DNA from: Adiantum capillus-veneris
Lineage: Eukaryota; Streptophyta; Polypodiopsida; Polypodiales; Pteridaceae
Reading direction: 5' to 3'
Assembly: GCA_014529385.2 (NCBI GenBank)
Contig: CM043966.1
Location: forward strand, 90,098,587 to 90,162,586
DNA length: 64,000 nucleotides
Shown piece by piece: positions 11,280 to 21,705 of this stretch. Every line of letters starts with the position of its first letter. Position 1 is the first letter of the stretch. The position numbers and the translations under genes are program-made. Below the pieces are notes generated by a model that searched no databases, was not told the DNA's origin, and saw only the letters and a list, made by a program, of their open reading frames with translations.

Positions 11280-12048
11280 GGAAAGTGTCAATATCATCTT
11301 CCTCATGCATAATCTTTGACTCCAACTCTTTACGCAGCAAAGCAATTTTAGCCTCATTGCGACTTGCATAAAGACCAGCCAAAATATCCCAAGCCTGTTT
11401 TGCAGATTTTGTTGAACGGATGTGAGGAACAATGGTGCGCTTCACAGACAACGCAATTAATGCATGAGCCTGAGCATCCTTAACACCCCAACAAGCTTGT
11501 TCTGCCGTAGGCAAAACAACTCTAACAGCAGCAATCCTTGCAGCAAGACCTGCAACATCCTCAACATCGCCTACATCTTCAGAACCAGGACGTACATCAA
11601 TGCCCTACACAATGTTCCAGATGCCCTTTGACACAAGAACATGTTGCATCATATAAGCCCACATAGGGTAGTTGTCCCCATCCAACCTGTCCTCAGCGGC
11701 AAACATCTTGGAACACATCTGTGTTGTTGTTGTCATCCATGGTAAATGTTGCACCTGATGTGAAAAGTGCCCGAAAATAGGAGAAACGGAGCGGGAACAA
11801 CACGTGCTATATAGCACAAACCGTAGAAGACTATAAGGCACCTATTATGCAAAAAATGGCACTGACAAAAATTCTGCACAAAATGACGAAATAGCCTGTG
11901 CAGTACTGCCTGTAGTGGAAATGGAGGCCGAAATGAGCCCAAATCAAAAATCTGACCTGCGAATGCTTGCCAAAGCTCACTGAAATCGGAGAAAGTGAGC
12001 AGGCGTGTGCTGGAGCAGCTGGCGACTAAGCCCGGGAGGATGCAACTT

Positions 12049-12061
12049 GCTCTGATACCAA
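12049..12061 (-). other. Copia A primer-binding site
   Basis: The minus strand reads TTGGTATCAGAGC one base inside the 5' LTR, complementary to the 3' end of initiator Met tRNA and identical to the sites in D, G and H. Confidence 0.92.
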
Positions 12062-12062
12062 T

Positions 12063-12289
12063 TGTTGGAATTAGGGTTGCAGAGAAATGCACATAGCTTG
12101 GAGAAGACGAAGGAAGCTCAAGGCACACAATAGAGAGTGTGTTACTTAGTGTGCAATGGAAAGATGGATAGCCCTAGAGTGATGGGCGTATATACAATGC
12201 ACGGGGGAAAAAACCTCCTAAAGAGGGAAAAAATGCCCCGGCGGTCCTAGTGTGTTCACACACATCACTACCACAGGTATATGGTAACA
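12063..12289 (-). repeat. Copia A 5' LTR
   Basis: 227 bp with intact TG...CA ends in element orientation. It contains the family TATA-like GTATATAC and the shared ends. Confidence 0.95.
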
Positions 12290-12294
12290 TAGTC

Positions 12295-12512
12295 CATTTG
12301 GCGCTTGAGAGCCTAAGCTGCCGCAAGTGTGTCTGCACATTATTCCTATCAATCTTATATAGTAGAGTGACAAGCTCTACTTGGTGTTTGGGAGACGTCG
12401 TCTTTGCAAACTTGATCTAAGCATGCATACTACTTCATTTTAGTGCACAATAAAGAAAAAGACAGTCTTATAAGACAAAAACTTTGTTCATTTTAAACAT
12501 TTGTACATTTGC
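12295..12512 (-). other. Chromovirus B 3' non-coding tail
   Basis: Sequence downstream of the chromodomain stop. It aligns with 35057-35221 in chromovirus F. No open frame. Confidence 0.6.
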
Positions 12513-13790
12513 TTACTCTACGGAAGCATTGTAAGCATTGACAAGGTTTAGGTTATCCTTTAATTGTATGTCTTGCATCCATCTAGCATCTACAAAAGGA
12601 TAATTCTTAAACTTAATAAGATATCGTCGGATAGTCTTACCACCTCTTAGTACCTTGTCTTCATGTTGGAGAATGGATTCGGGCTGCAGCACCTCTTCTT
12701 GGTCCTCGATCTCTGGTGGGTCTTCAATAGTTGGTTCTTGAGGTGGCTCTCCTTTGTAAGGCTTTAGTAGGCTCACATGGAAAGCATTGTGTATGAGCCA
12801 ATGGCTAGGCAACTTGAGTTGATAGGCCATCTCATTGATTGGCCTAAGAATCTGAAAGGGACCATAGTACCTTTTTGCTAACTTAGCATAGTACTTTTGA
12901 TGTCTCGTAGGATACTTGCCCGTCGCATGCCTTAATCGAGCTTTGGGAAATTTAAGTAAGACCCAATCATTTTCTTTAAAGGCTTGGGCTCTTTTGTGCT
13001 TGTCAGCAGGAGCCTTTTGCCTTTGCTGTGAGATAGAGATAGCATCCTTAATCTTTTGGAAAGATTCTTGTAGGTCTCGTCTATGCTCATCTACAGCGAA
13101 TATCTTCCTGTGTACCTTAAGCAGTAGGGGACTTTTTGATCTTCCCTCAATTACCTCGAAAGGTGCTTTTCCCGTGGAAGTATGTACAGTGTTATTGTAG
13201 GCATACTCCACTAAGGGTAAGTACTTCTCCCATTGGGATCTTTGATCTACTTTGATTACATAGTCTTTTCATAGATCAAGAATTGTTAGGTTAGCTATTT
13301 CACTTTGGCCATCCATTTGTGTGTGATTTTACCCTTGTCCCTAAATTCTCAAAGAGACCCTTCTAGAAATTATTGGTCATTCTAGGATCTCTATCCGGCA
13401 CTATGGACATTGGCAAGCCATGGTACTTAAAGATTTGTGAAATGAAGAGGGTTGCCATTTGATGGGCTTTGATAGTCTTTTTGACAGGTATAAAATGAGC
13501 TTGTTTACTGAACCTGTCTACTACCGTCCATATTCCCGTATTCCCATGGATAGATTTAGGCAATCCAAAGATAAAATCCATGGATATGCTCTTCCATGGT
13601 GAATTAGGGATTGGCAAAGGTTGAAGAAATCCAGGTTGCTTCCCTCTATCAAACTTCGTCTTTTGGCATACCACACATTTAGAAACATACTCTTGTATGT
13701 TTGCTTTCATGGTAGGCCAATAGAAATATGTTTCAATCCCTTTCAGGGTAGACTAAATCCATCTATGCCCTGCATAAGGAGGAGCAGGAG
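12513..13790 (-). pseudogene. Chromovirus B integrase with C-terminal chromodomain
   Basis: The upper part (13363-13790) has the zinc-finger tail C-V-V-C-Q-K-T-K, then S-M-D-F-I-F-G-L-P, V-V-D-R-F-S-K-Q and V-P-D-R-D-P-R, which carry two of the three catalytic acids. The lower frame, 12513-13211 (232 residues), has the integrase C-terminal block (Y-Y-G-P-F-Q-I, F-H-V-S-L-L-K-P-Y) and then a chromodomain-like segment ending R-Y-L-I-K-F-K-N-Y and W-M-Q-D. This C-terminal module places the element among chromoviruses, where it is thought to steer integration into heterochromatin. Stops and frame changes between 13212 and 13362 remove the third catalytic region from any open frame. Confidence 0.88.
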
Positions 13791-15250
13791 ATTCATACAT
13801 TACTTTCTCATGGAGTGAGTTAGTAACGCATAGTCTATTGCCATAGAGAAGATAACCATCTTGTAAAGTAAATGGTTTCTCTTTCTTCCCTAGTGCAAGG
13901 GCTGAAATCACATCTCTAAAATCGGGATCAATAGCATACTCATCTATCATAGAAGATAGATCATTGTGAGCTGCTATGGAAACCGCATTCACTCTCGATC
14001 GTCTTGAGAGTGCATCAGCTACTTGATTATGCTTGCCAGCAATGTGAGAAATATGAAAATGAAATTGAGAAAGGAAATTTTCCAACCTCATTTGTTTGTC
14101 AGAGAGCTTGATCTACGTCATGAAGTACGTAAGTCTTTGGTGATCCGTTCGCAAAATGAAAGGAGTCCCCAATAAATAGTGCTTCCATGAGTCTAAGGCA
14201 TGTAGAACTACGAGGAGTTCCTTTTCTTATATGCCTAGATCTTGCTCAACAGGGTTGAGCCTTCGACTTTCATAGGCTATGACGTGCCCTTCTTGGAGCA
14301 AAAAAACTCCAAGGCAATCACCACAAGCGTCACATTGGACCTAAAATGGCTTTGAGAGATCCGAAACTGTAAGCACAGGTTGAGAGATAAGCTTTTCAAA
14401 AGCATTGTTCTCCTTGGCAGACCATGTATACCTAACATTTTTCTTTGTTAGGTCATGTAATGGTCCTGCAATTTGTGATAACTTTTCTATGAAGCGTCTA
14501 TAGTATGCACACATACCATAAAGCTTCTTAGTTCATGAAGATTCCTTGGTTTAAGCCATCCTTTTATTACCTCTAACTTTGATGGATCCATTTGGATGCC
14601 ATCTTGAGAGATAATGTGACCTAAATACTGAATCTCTTGCAAGAAAAAATCACTTTTCTTTCGATTAACATAAAGCTTTTTCTCTCTTAGAACTTAAAAT
14701 ATTACCTGGAGGTGTTGCTTATGTTCATCTAGTGAATTAGAGTAGATGATAATATCATCAAAGAACACTCCAGTAAAGGTTCGCGGTGAGGCCTGAATAG
14801 CATCTCCATCAAGCGGTTGAATGTGGCTGGTGCATTGGTCAAGCCAAAAGGCATGATAATATATTCGTAAAGACCAAACATAGTGCAAAATGCGGTCTTT
14901 ACAATGTCTTAATCAACTATCCTTATTTGATGATAGCCACTTTTTAGGTCAATCCTACTAAAGTAGGTGGACCCTTGTAGCTTATCAAATAGGTCTTCTA
15001 CCCGTGGAGCGGGAAACCTATTCTTGATAGTGATCCTATTCAGTGCTCTATAGTCGACACACATACGATATGTGCCATCTTTCTTTTGCACTAATAGCAC
15101 AGGTGAGCAAAATGGAGATGAGCTAGGCCTAACCATGCCCTTCTCAACTAACTCATGCACTTGCCACATAATCTCCTCTTGTTGAGCTTGAGAAAATCTA
15201 TAAGGAGGTTTATTAGGCGGTGAACTTCCTGGAAGAAGTTCAATTGCATG
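13753..15250 (-). pseudogene. Chromovirus B reverse transcriptase and RNase H
   Basis: Minus-strand 14909-15169 contains [17 protein letters not shown] and [14 protein letters not shown] motifs 1 to A with the first catalytic Asp. After a stop, 14694-14888 contains F-F-D-D-I-I-I-Y-S, the catalytic pair. Between 14100 and 14500 the DNA still resembles the connection and RNase H, but no frame is open. 13753-14091 gives the RNase H end I-A-G-K-H-N-Q-V-A-D-A-L-S-R-R. The RT fold is therefore represented but cut at least three times. Confidence 0.88.
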
Positions 15251-15406
15251 GTCATCATTGCCTCATTTAGGAGGTAGTGTACAAGGGATGTCATCAATAA
15301 AGACATCTTGAAACCCCTTGAGAAAATTGGATAACTCTAATTCCTTGTGAGTGTATATTTTCTTTTGCTAAAACATTAGGTTCATTTTGAGAATCTTTAA
15401 CAAAAA

Positions 15407-16006
15407 TCATGTACACAAAAATAGAGCTCTTATTGACTTATTGAAAGCTTGTGTATGTACAATGGGTATGGTGTTACCCATTTCCTTAGCATCTATGTAC
15501 ATATCTTTTTCCCTGAACCTAAAGTAGATTTTCCTTTCAGGGAATTTAACATTGGCAGCCATGCGGTCAAACCATGGTGCCCCTAGGATTACATCCTCAT
15601 GCTTGAGAGGAGAGATAAAGAAGTCCTCTTTGTCCACATAGCTTTGGACATGGAGCCTCAATTTCCCAATTAAGGGAGTGAATGAAGCTTCTTGCCCCTT
15701 GAAAGCACCGTTTGCGGGTAGGACATCTCCCATCTCGTAAGCTTGTATGCCTAGCTTGGTGGCCAACTTTGTGGAAATGAAATTGTGAGTAGAACCAGGG
15801 TCAAAGAGAATAAAATCATCTTGTTCTCTTACCTTTCCCCAAGCATGGCATAGAGGAGATCCTTTGTGGTGAATTTCCTCTTCTTGGATTTTGACCAAGG
15901 TAGCTCTAGGAGGCTCATTTCTTTTGGGGACAAGCACGGTACACATGCCCTTGCTCGCCGCACTTGAAACAGCGGTTATCCTTGCGATAACGCTCAAGCT
16001 CTTCAA
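15407..16006 (-). pseudogene. Chromovirus B aspartic protease region
   Basis: This 199-residue frame contains I-L-F-D-P-G-S-T-H-N-F-I-S, the retropepsin active-site strand in its D-P-G form (used by many plant gypsy elements), and later V-I-L-G-A-P-W-F-D, the flap-side L-G-x-x-W-F motif. It lies between the gag zinc knuckle and the RT, as expected. The frame closes before RT, so the protease is no longer fused to the rest of pol. Confidence 0.85.
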
Positions 16007-17413
16007 GAGAGATTGTTTTTGCCTTTGTAAACTCCCTTCTCCTTAGCTTTGTTGGAATTGCCCTTAGGAGACTTTTGGACATTGTCCTTCCCCTTAGGCT
16101 CATTGAAATCCTTGTTTTCCGTGGGCTTAGAATTTCTTTCAGCCCCGTTTGGAAATCAATTCGTCAAGCCACCATAGTATGGTGTATAACCGCCGATATG
16201 GTTCGTGGCCTTTGGGAGTTAACATACTCCGCCATTTCTTCAGTTAAGCCCGCATAAAATTGTTGTTTTTGCTCTCAAAAATCCATCTTTTTGAAGAGAG
16301 TGGCTTTGAGATGTAAATCCCAAAACTTGTCTACATATTTATGAATGGATTTGTAGGGAGAGAGTTTCAAGCTTCGCCATTCGGTGGGTACTTTGTCTTT
16401 GGCATCAGTGGCCAAAAACTGCTTCATAATGGAAGCTCTTAAATCTTTCTATGTTTGTGGAGCTTCACCATTGGCCTGTAGGCTAAACCACCATTGCTTG
16501 GCGGACTTTTGAAAGTGCATAGCTACATGATGTAGCTTAGAGGACTCCGTGAAGCCCTCATCTCCAAACACCGCATCCAATTGTTAGATAAAGGCCAAGA
16601 CTTTGTCTGTAGCACCAAAGGTGCCATCGTAGGTAAGGAAAGAGAAGCTTTTTCCTCCCTCTTTGAACTTCTTAAGCTTGGACGACCTCTTCCATGCGGC
16701 ATAGGATTTCCTATGGCCTCTTCTTTTTTATGGTTCAAAAGTTGCACCATCGCTTTCTTCAGAGGATGAAGAATTTGAGGAAGATGGAGAAGAGGGTGAC
16801 CTCTTTCTCACCTTTTTCTTGCCTTGATCTTCTTTGTTTGCACCATCACTTTCGTAAGAGGAAGAGGATGAAGAAGATGGAGGAGAGGGTGGTCTCTTTC
16901 TTGCCTTTTTCTTCTCTTGCTTTTTATCATCCCTCTTTGAAGTATGGTGTGGAGAAGTGTGCGATGGTCTTCTCTGTTTAGAAGGTGACGGAGAGCGTTT
17001 AGCCCGCTGTCTTCATAGATCCATCTCCGTCGAGGTGACAAGAGACTCACTTCTTTCTCGTTTCTTTGGTGGGGGCTCTTGAGTTCTCCCTTGAGAAGGA
17101 GATGCGTCATCAAGAAGAGAATTTTTTAGCCCTTCATATGGATCCTCTTCTTCTTCCCGAATCAGAGAGAGGCCTCTTTTGGGAGTCTCGCAAGGAGGCT
17201 TCCTAGGTACTCTCTTGTCATGGTGGGCAGTTTGGAAAATCCCATGAGCATGAAGCTGTCATTGCACTTCACTCTGGAGGGATGAATTACCCATGGCTTG
17301 TTAAAGCCTAAAACAAGGTAGTTAACAAGCATAGGGGCATCATTAGTAGCCTGCTCATTAGCAAAATCAAAGTTATCAACATTAATTTCACTCTCTTTAC
17401 TATTGTCAGCCAT
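15915..17413 (-). pseudogene. Chromovirus B gag
   Basis: The start codon at 17413 opens M-A-D-N-S-K-E-S-E-I-N-V-D-N-F-D-F-A, closely matching the gag start of element F (51371). The body is scattered over several short frames (17162-17413, 16808-17113, 16523-16750), with Lys/Arg-rich charged segments. The C-terminal nucleocapsid knuckle C-F-K-C-G-E-Q-G-H-V-Y-R-A-C is intact at 15930-15971. Multiple frameshifts mean no gag product. Confidence 0.8.
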
Positions 17414-17805
17414 TCTAACAACTTTTAGTGTAAACTTTTTTAGGTGTACTTTGGCACTTCAAGCCCTAGTTGCTACTCCTCTTTACCCCTTAATAACTAC
17501 TGTACCCATGGCTCGAATACCATTAATTGCAAGGAATAGAAGACAGCGTTGTTCAACACCAAAACAACACCGACTCCTGTCAATCTTCTAATAGATCAAT
17601 AGTGGTTAAGCCATAGGCAAGCCCCATAGGACTTCACTATTAAGACTATAGCTCTCGACGGTGATGTCCTGTTATCTGCACGAAGGCAGGCGCACTGGAA
17701 GGCTCAAAAATCCCTATTCTACTTGCTCAATTGCAATTAATAATACCAACCATTTATAGCTACCTTGAGGACCTCCCTTCTTGAGCAAGAAAAGAGAAAC
17801 CTTGT

Positions 17806-17818
17806 GCTCTAATACCAA
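17806..17818 (-). other. Chromovirus B primer-binding site
   Basis: The minus strand reads TTGGTATTAGAGC directly against the 5' LTR. It is the initiator Met tRNA complement with one C-to-T change from the canonical site. Confidence 0.88.
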
Positions 17819-18482
17819 TGTTACATTTAATAGCCTAGTAACTTGTGTGTAGTAGAAAATAGCATGAACATAGTGAGCATTTCATTAGAATAGATTCCTA
17901 ATGAGAATAACAAGAGTGCTTGGGTGGAGAGAGCAACAAAAAGCATAACACCTAGTTAGATAGCATGAACAATACTTCAAAAGAGAGAGAAATTAAGCTA
18001 TTGACAATAGTTGAGGACCGGATTTACATGGAGCCGGTCCCCCCTCCAAAAGGCTTTGTATTATGGTTTCTCCCATCAAGAGAGACATTTTACAATACAA
18101 TTCTTTGTGTTCCTTCAATACTAGCTAGTGCAATGAAGATGGAAGCTTCAAGCACTAAGCAAACACTAATAAAGAACAACATCAATTCCCTCACGGTCTC
18201 AGACCCAAGACCTCAAACACCTTCTAAGATGGTGAGAGCTAGCGGGGTATGAGAGTAGATTGAGAGGAAGAAGGAGTAGTATTACGAGAAAGGTGTACAT
18301 CTCCTCACATAATCACTCATATTAGCAAAGCATGGCTTAGTAATTAGCATGGTAGAGGAGATGAGCATGCATTGAAGCTTGGATCTTGGTTGGATTTGCA
18401 TCACAAAGCCAAGAGTTGTTGGTGTAGGCCTCCCTTCTCACAATCTTGGAGTAGGTGATAAGCTTTCCATTAAAGCTTGAGA

Positions 18483-18484
<2 letters not shown>

Positions 18485-18517
<33 letters not shown>
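18485..18517. repeat. (GA)n microsatellite inside B 5' LTR
   Basis: Expanded relative to the GA tract at about 5320-5336 in the partner LTR. Confidence 0.9.
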
Positions 18518-18519
<2 letters not shown>

Positions 18520-18992
18520 TTCTTGCTTCTCACATGAGTTAGTGTGAGTGTGTGGATATAATGCCTTTGAAATTCACCCCCCTCTCTCTCTTGGTCGACC
18601 CCTCTTGCTATTTGCTCATGCTACCACCCCATTGGACCTCTCCAGGCTTATCCAATAGGATTTAAGGAGCATAATTTATAGCCTTCTGACATGTGTCTCC
18701 CTTTCCCCTTTTGTGAGAGATTTAGGTAATTAATCAATGCAACTAAACTCTCATTGGACCCCTTTGCCTCCTGGCCAATAGGAATCGGGCAAGCCATTGG
18801 GCTACTGAATTCTCATAGGACCCCTTGGGAAACTGTTTATTAAATGTTTTGAAATTAATCAAACTAGATTTACTCTAGCCTAATTCTCATTGGTCCACCT
18901 CCATGGCCATCCAATAGGATTTGAGTACACCTTGTGGGCATCTGGGCTAGGGAGCTGACATGTGTCCCTCATTCCCTTTGTGTAAAGGGAGC

Positions 18993-18993
<1 letters not shown>

Positions 18994-19069
<76 letters not shown>
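18994..19069. repeat. (GT)n microsatellite inside B 5' LTR
   Basis: About 38 GT units. The frames that read Cys-Val or His-Thr repeats are artefacts of this tract. Confidence 0.95.
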
Positions 19070-19070
<1 letters not shown>

Positions 19071-19444
19071 CTCTCTCATCCCCTACTTGCAAGGCTTGCC
19101 TCCTCCTTTGTAGGAGTTGTGAAGACTTTTTGGTACACACACAAAGCATCCAATTTCCCTAGTGTTTGACCTTTGGACACAACCTTTGAATCTTGGAACC
19201 TTAGCATTTTGGAAGTCTTATTGGGCTGAACCTTAGGGTCTTTAAAGCCCATTGTTGCACCTTGCTCTTTTGCAGATAACCCCCCCTTTGGATCCCTATT
19301 TTCCCTCCTTTGGATCCCTACTATGGCCGGTCTACCAGCTTAACCAATATTCTAGCTTTTTCTCCCCTGGCACTTCCCCATATTAAATGATCAATTTAAC
19401 ATGAGAAAATCATTTAGGAGAATTAGATATTAGTTATTATGACA

Positions 19445-21403
19445 CTCGTTCATTACAAAAGCAAGCCACCCCATGCTTGGAGGGTGTAGATAGAAGATGA
19501 GGGGTTCCACTTGTAAAATAGGCTTGTCTATGTTTTTCTATAACGGGATGAATTGGCTGCCTCAGTTTGTGAGAGCCAATCCAAAACATGACGGATGGAT
19601 GTCATGGAGTTCGGTCCTGTAGACATACGCAAAGTCCGAGAAAGTAGTGCCCATGACTATGCATGCATAATTCTAGGATGGAATTTCCTCTTTGTAGTTT
19701 CATGTTTATCCACATAGCCATTGTTTCATGTTTTAATATCATCTTTTTCATTTTTCTCAAAATTTCAAATAATGTTCTTTAATTTTTATTCACAAGCAAA
19801 ACACAGGGAAACACCAAAATTTGAATGTTTAAGCACTAAAGCACGGTTCGATAATAAGCACGTCAATCTAGCGACAATAAGTGCGGCAATACATATGGTA
19901 ATATACGTGGTAATATTTCAAATACAAAAAATAATGTCCTTTTTTCCCCCTCTCTCTCCTTTGGCCAGCCCATTATCAAATATTCCTTGCTTTAATCAGG
20001 CCTTGCAATTAATTGGCTGATTAAAAATTGCAAGTTGTGTGTGGTATAAGTCTTTGCAATAGCTCTCTAATGAGCCTTTAATCACCTAATTTGGAGGTCA
20101 TTACTTCCTAGTCCCACATCACAAAGGTAAAGCTAAGTTTAGGGGTGTGTGTCTGCGCATGCGTGCGTGCATGTGAGCTCCTTCTAGTCTTGGTACAACA
20201 TCCTTATTTTAGGAGGTATTCCACGTGCAAAGTGATTTGCCTTGTTGGCTAGCTCAATCAGAGCGGCATAAGCCATCAACCCCAAACCAGAGGTGAGCCA
20301 AAAAGAAGAAGGCGACAACCTTATTAAGCAACCCGATAGTTTAGCTCAATAGAAGATGGTCTCAATAGTACGTAGACAGCAGAGTGGCATAAGCCATTAA
20401 ACAAGAACTAGAGGCCAGATAAATGATGTCTCTTGGGACAAGGAACACCACCATTCATTACATAATAATGCAACACTGTCCCCGCAAGTGCTACGGGCAA
20501 ACAATACCATCCTTCGACATCAGAAACCCCCTTCTTTTTATCATCAAACTGTTTGTGCAGTAAATTTCAAATCTTTTACATACTATTATTTCAAAAGACC
20601 AAAATGATGCAAACTTTATAGGTCTAGTCAATTTGTACATTGAAAAGACACCATTAATCCACACCGTGCGATCATAGTTTCCAGTCACCGATTGGCATTT
20701 ATACTAAGGAGTATGAACACCTTAACAAACTTAAGGCGGTGCAAAATACTGTAAAGAATGCAGTAGTAAGGAAACAAATCTTTCCAGCTTAGTACCAACC
20801 TGTGAAGCCTCCTTATGTTCAACCATCTCCATAGCCACACAGTAAGCAAACTTTCAAGCCCTCAAAAAACTCTCTTTCACATACACACACAGGAAATGCA
20901 ACAGCCAAGGCTAAGTGAGGGGCATAGAGTCACCCTTGCCTGGTTTGAAATACCCAGTTTGGTACATGTTCTGAGGAGCCACAATCTTGGCAAATTGTCT
21001 TTCATCTGTCATCATCACAAGGAGTAGGCTATCTAGTGGCAGCCGCATGGTTAATCCTATAGTGGGGTGGGGGGGGAGGGGGGGAAGTGTCATTGTTTTT
21101 GTTAGGTTAGGTGTGTCTAAAGTGAACAAAAATAGAGAGCAAAGGTGCACGAGGTCTGGGGAGTGATGTTAGAGTAAATGCAACATAGAGTGGGGAGTGA
21201 TGCCAAAGTAAACGCGGCCTAATGCCCAAGCATGGGTTAGCGAGAAAAAGAATCACGCTTTAATGAAGGGGGGGGGGGGGGGGGGGTTGTGGTTTGAGGA
21301 TTAAGCCCGAAAGGCAACCACCAACTAAGGTAGTGTATCCTACGTAGAGTCGAAAAAACAAAAATCATTGTCATCTGATGTTTAGAGGGAGGTTTTAAAA
21401 TTT
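19445..21403. other. Unassigned interval without recognisable gene
   Basis: The DNA is A+T-rich with short motif-less frames. Two diverged copies of a module containing TAGCTCAAT and GGCATAAGCCAT occur at about 20252-20300 and 20338-20405. G-rich runs lie at 21063-21087 and 21268-21286. I see no LTR ends, transposase or conserved protein. It is probably the target sequence for elements B and C. Confidence 0.4.
21268..21286. repeat. Poly(G) run
   Basis: Nineteen consecutive G residues, 117 bases outside the left LTR of Copia C. A shorter interrupted G run lies at 21063-21087. Confidence 0.9.
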
Positions 21404-21630
21404 TGGTGGAATTAGGGTTGTAGAGAAATGCACATAGCTTGGAGAAGACGAACGAAGCTCAAGGCACACAATAGAGTGTGTGTTACTTAGTGTGCAATGG
21501 AAAGATAGATAGCCCTAGAGTAATGGGCGTATATACAATGCACGAGGGGAAAAACCTCCTAAAGAGGGAAAAAATGTCACGGCGGTCCTAGTGTGTTCAC
21601 ACACATCACTACCACATGTATATGGTAACA
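21404..21630 (-). repeat. Copia C 3' LTR
   Basis: 227 bp. The plus-strand start TGGTGGAATTA has one change from the family TGTTGGAATTA. It is followed inward by the polypurine tract with one interruption (minus ATGGGGGATT). Confidence 0.93.
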
Positions 21631-21705
21631 AATCCCCCATGGAGTGATGCGGTGAATGAGAGCTGGCACATGAGTAAAGGGAAGTGCCATGCCCTGAGGA
21701 CAGGA

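Larger units (their letters stand above)
9936..11740 (-). pseudogene. Copia A gag, split by a solo LTR
   Basis: The start codon at 11740 opens M-D-D-N-N-N-T-D-V-F, matching the family gag start. The capsid-like body includes L-D-G-D-N-Y-P-M-W and L-L-R-K-E-L-E-S-K-I-M-H-E-E-D-D, and a CCHC knuckle C-H-Y-C-K-A-N-D-H-L-I-K-S-C lies near 10100. Lesions are a 1-base insertion about nine codons in, a stop replacing a Gln codon near 11605, and the solo LTR at 10528-11279 inserted after the E-E-D-D segment. A stop near 9936 separates gag from the protease block. Gag and pol share one frame in related copies. Confidence 0.88.
6408..12289 (-). mobile_element. Copia element A, full length, nested in chromovirus B
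   Basis: The element is bounded by 227-bp LTRs (6408-6634 and 12063-12289) and an exact 5-bp target duplication TAGTC at 6403-6407 and 12290-12294. In element orientation each LTR starts TGTTACC and ends CCAACA, although the 3' copy has lost the terminal TGT to a substitution. The minus-strand order is gag, protease, integrase, reverse transcriptase, RNase H, as in Copia. Counted by eye, the LTRs differ at about 11 of 227 sites. A 752-bp solo LTR interrupts gag. The insertion splits the 3' non-coding part of B, downstream of its chromodomain. Confidence 0.95.
4655..19444 (-). mobile_element. Chromovirus B (Ty3/gypsy LTR retrotransposon), full length, interrupted
   Basis: The element is bounded by two copies of a roughly 1.62-kb LTR (4655-6272 and 17819-19444) in direct repeat. 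Its interior reads on the minus strand as gag, zinc knuckle, protease, reverse transcriptase, RNase H, integrase and chromodomain, the gypsy domain order. The primer-binding site lies next to the right LTR and a purine-rich tract next to the left LTR. Without the nested Copia element A (6408-12289), the element is about 8.9 kb. The flanking pentamers CCGGT (left) and CTCGT (right) match at only three positions, so the target duplication is not convincing; the element may be old or recombined. Every reading frame carries stops. Confidence 0.9.
17819..19444 (-). repeat. Chromovirus B 5' LTR
   Basis: 1626 bp, with TG...CA ends in element orientation (TGTCATAAT to GTAACA). It contains a (GA)n tract at 18485-18517 and a (GT)n tract at 18994-19069, both different in length from the partner LTR. 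Between the dinucleotide tracts the two copies remain closely similar. Confidence 0.92.

Noticed and set aside
4650-19449. Target duplication for chromovirus B (CCGGT and CTCGT)
   Set aside because: Only three of five bases agree. I keep the element but do not claim a duplication.
20111-20125. AGTCCCACATC, resembling the upstream element of plant snRNA genes
   Set aside because: No TATA at the required distance and no snRNA sequence follows. The word is also common in repeats.
21268-21286. Poly(G) run as a functional quadruplex element
   Set aside because: A single uninterrupted run in unassigned DNA with no gene nearby; slippage or sequencing effects are enough to explain it.
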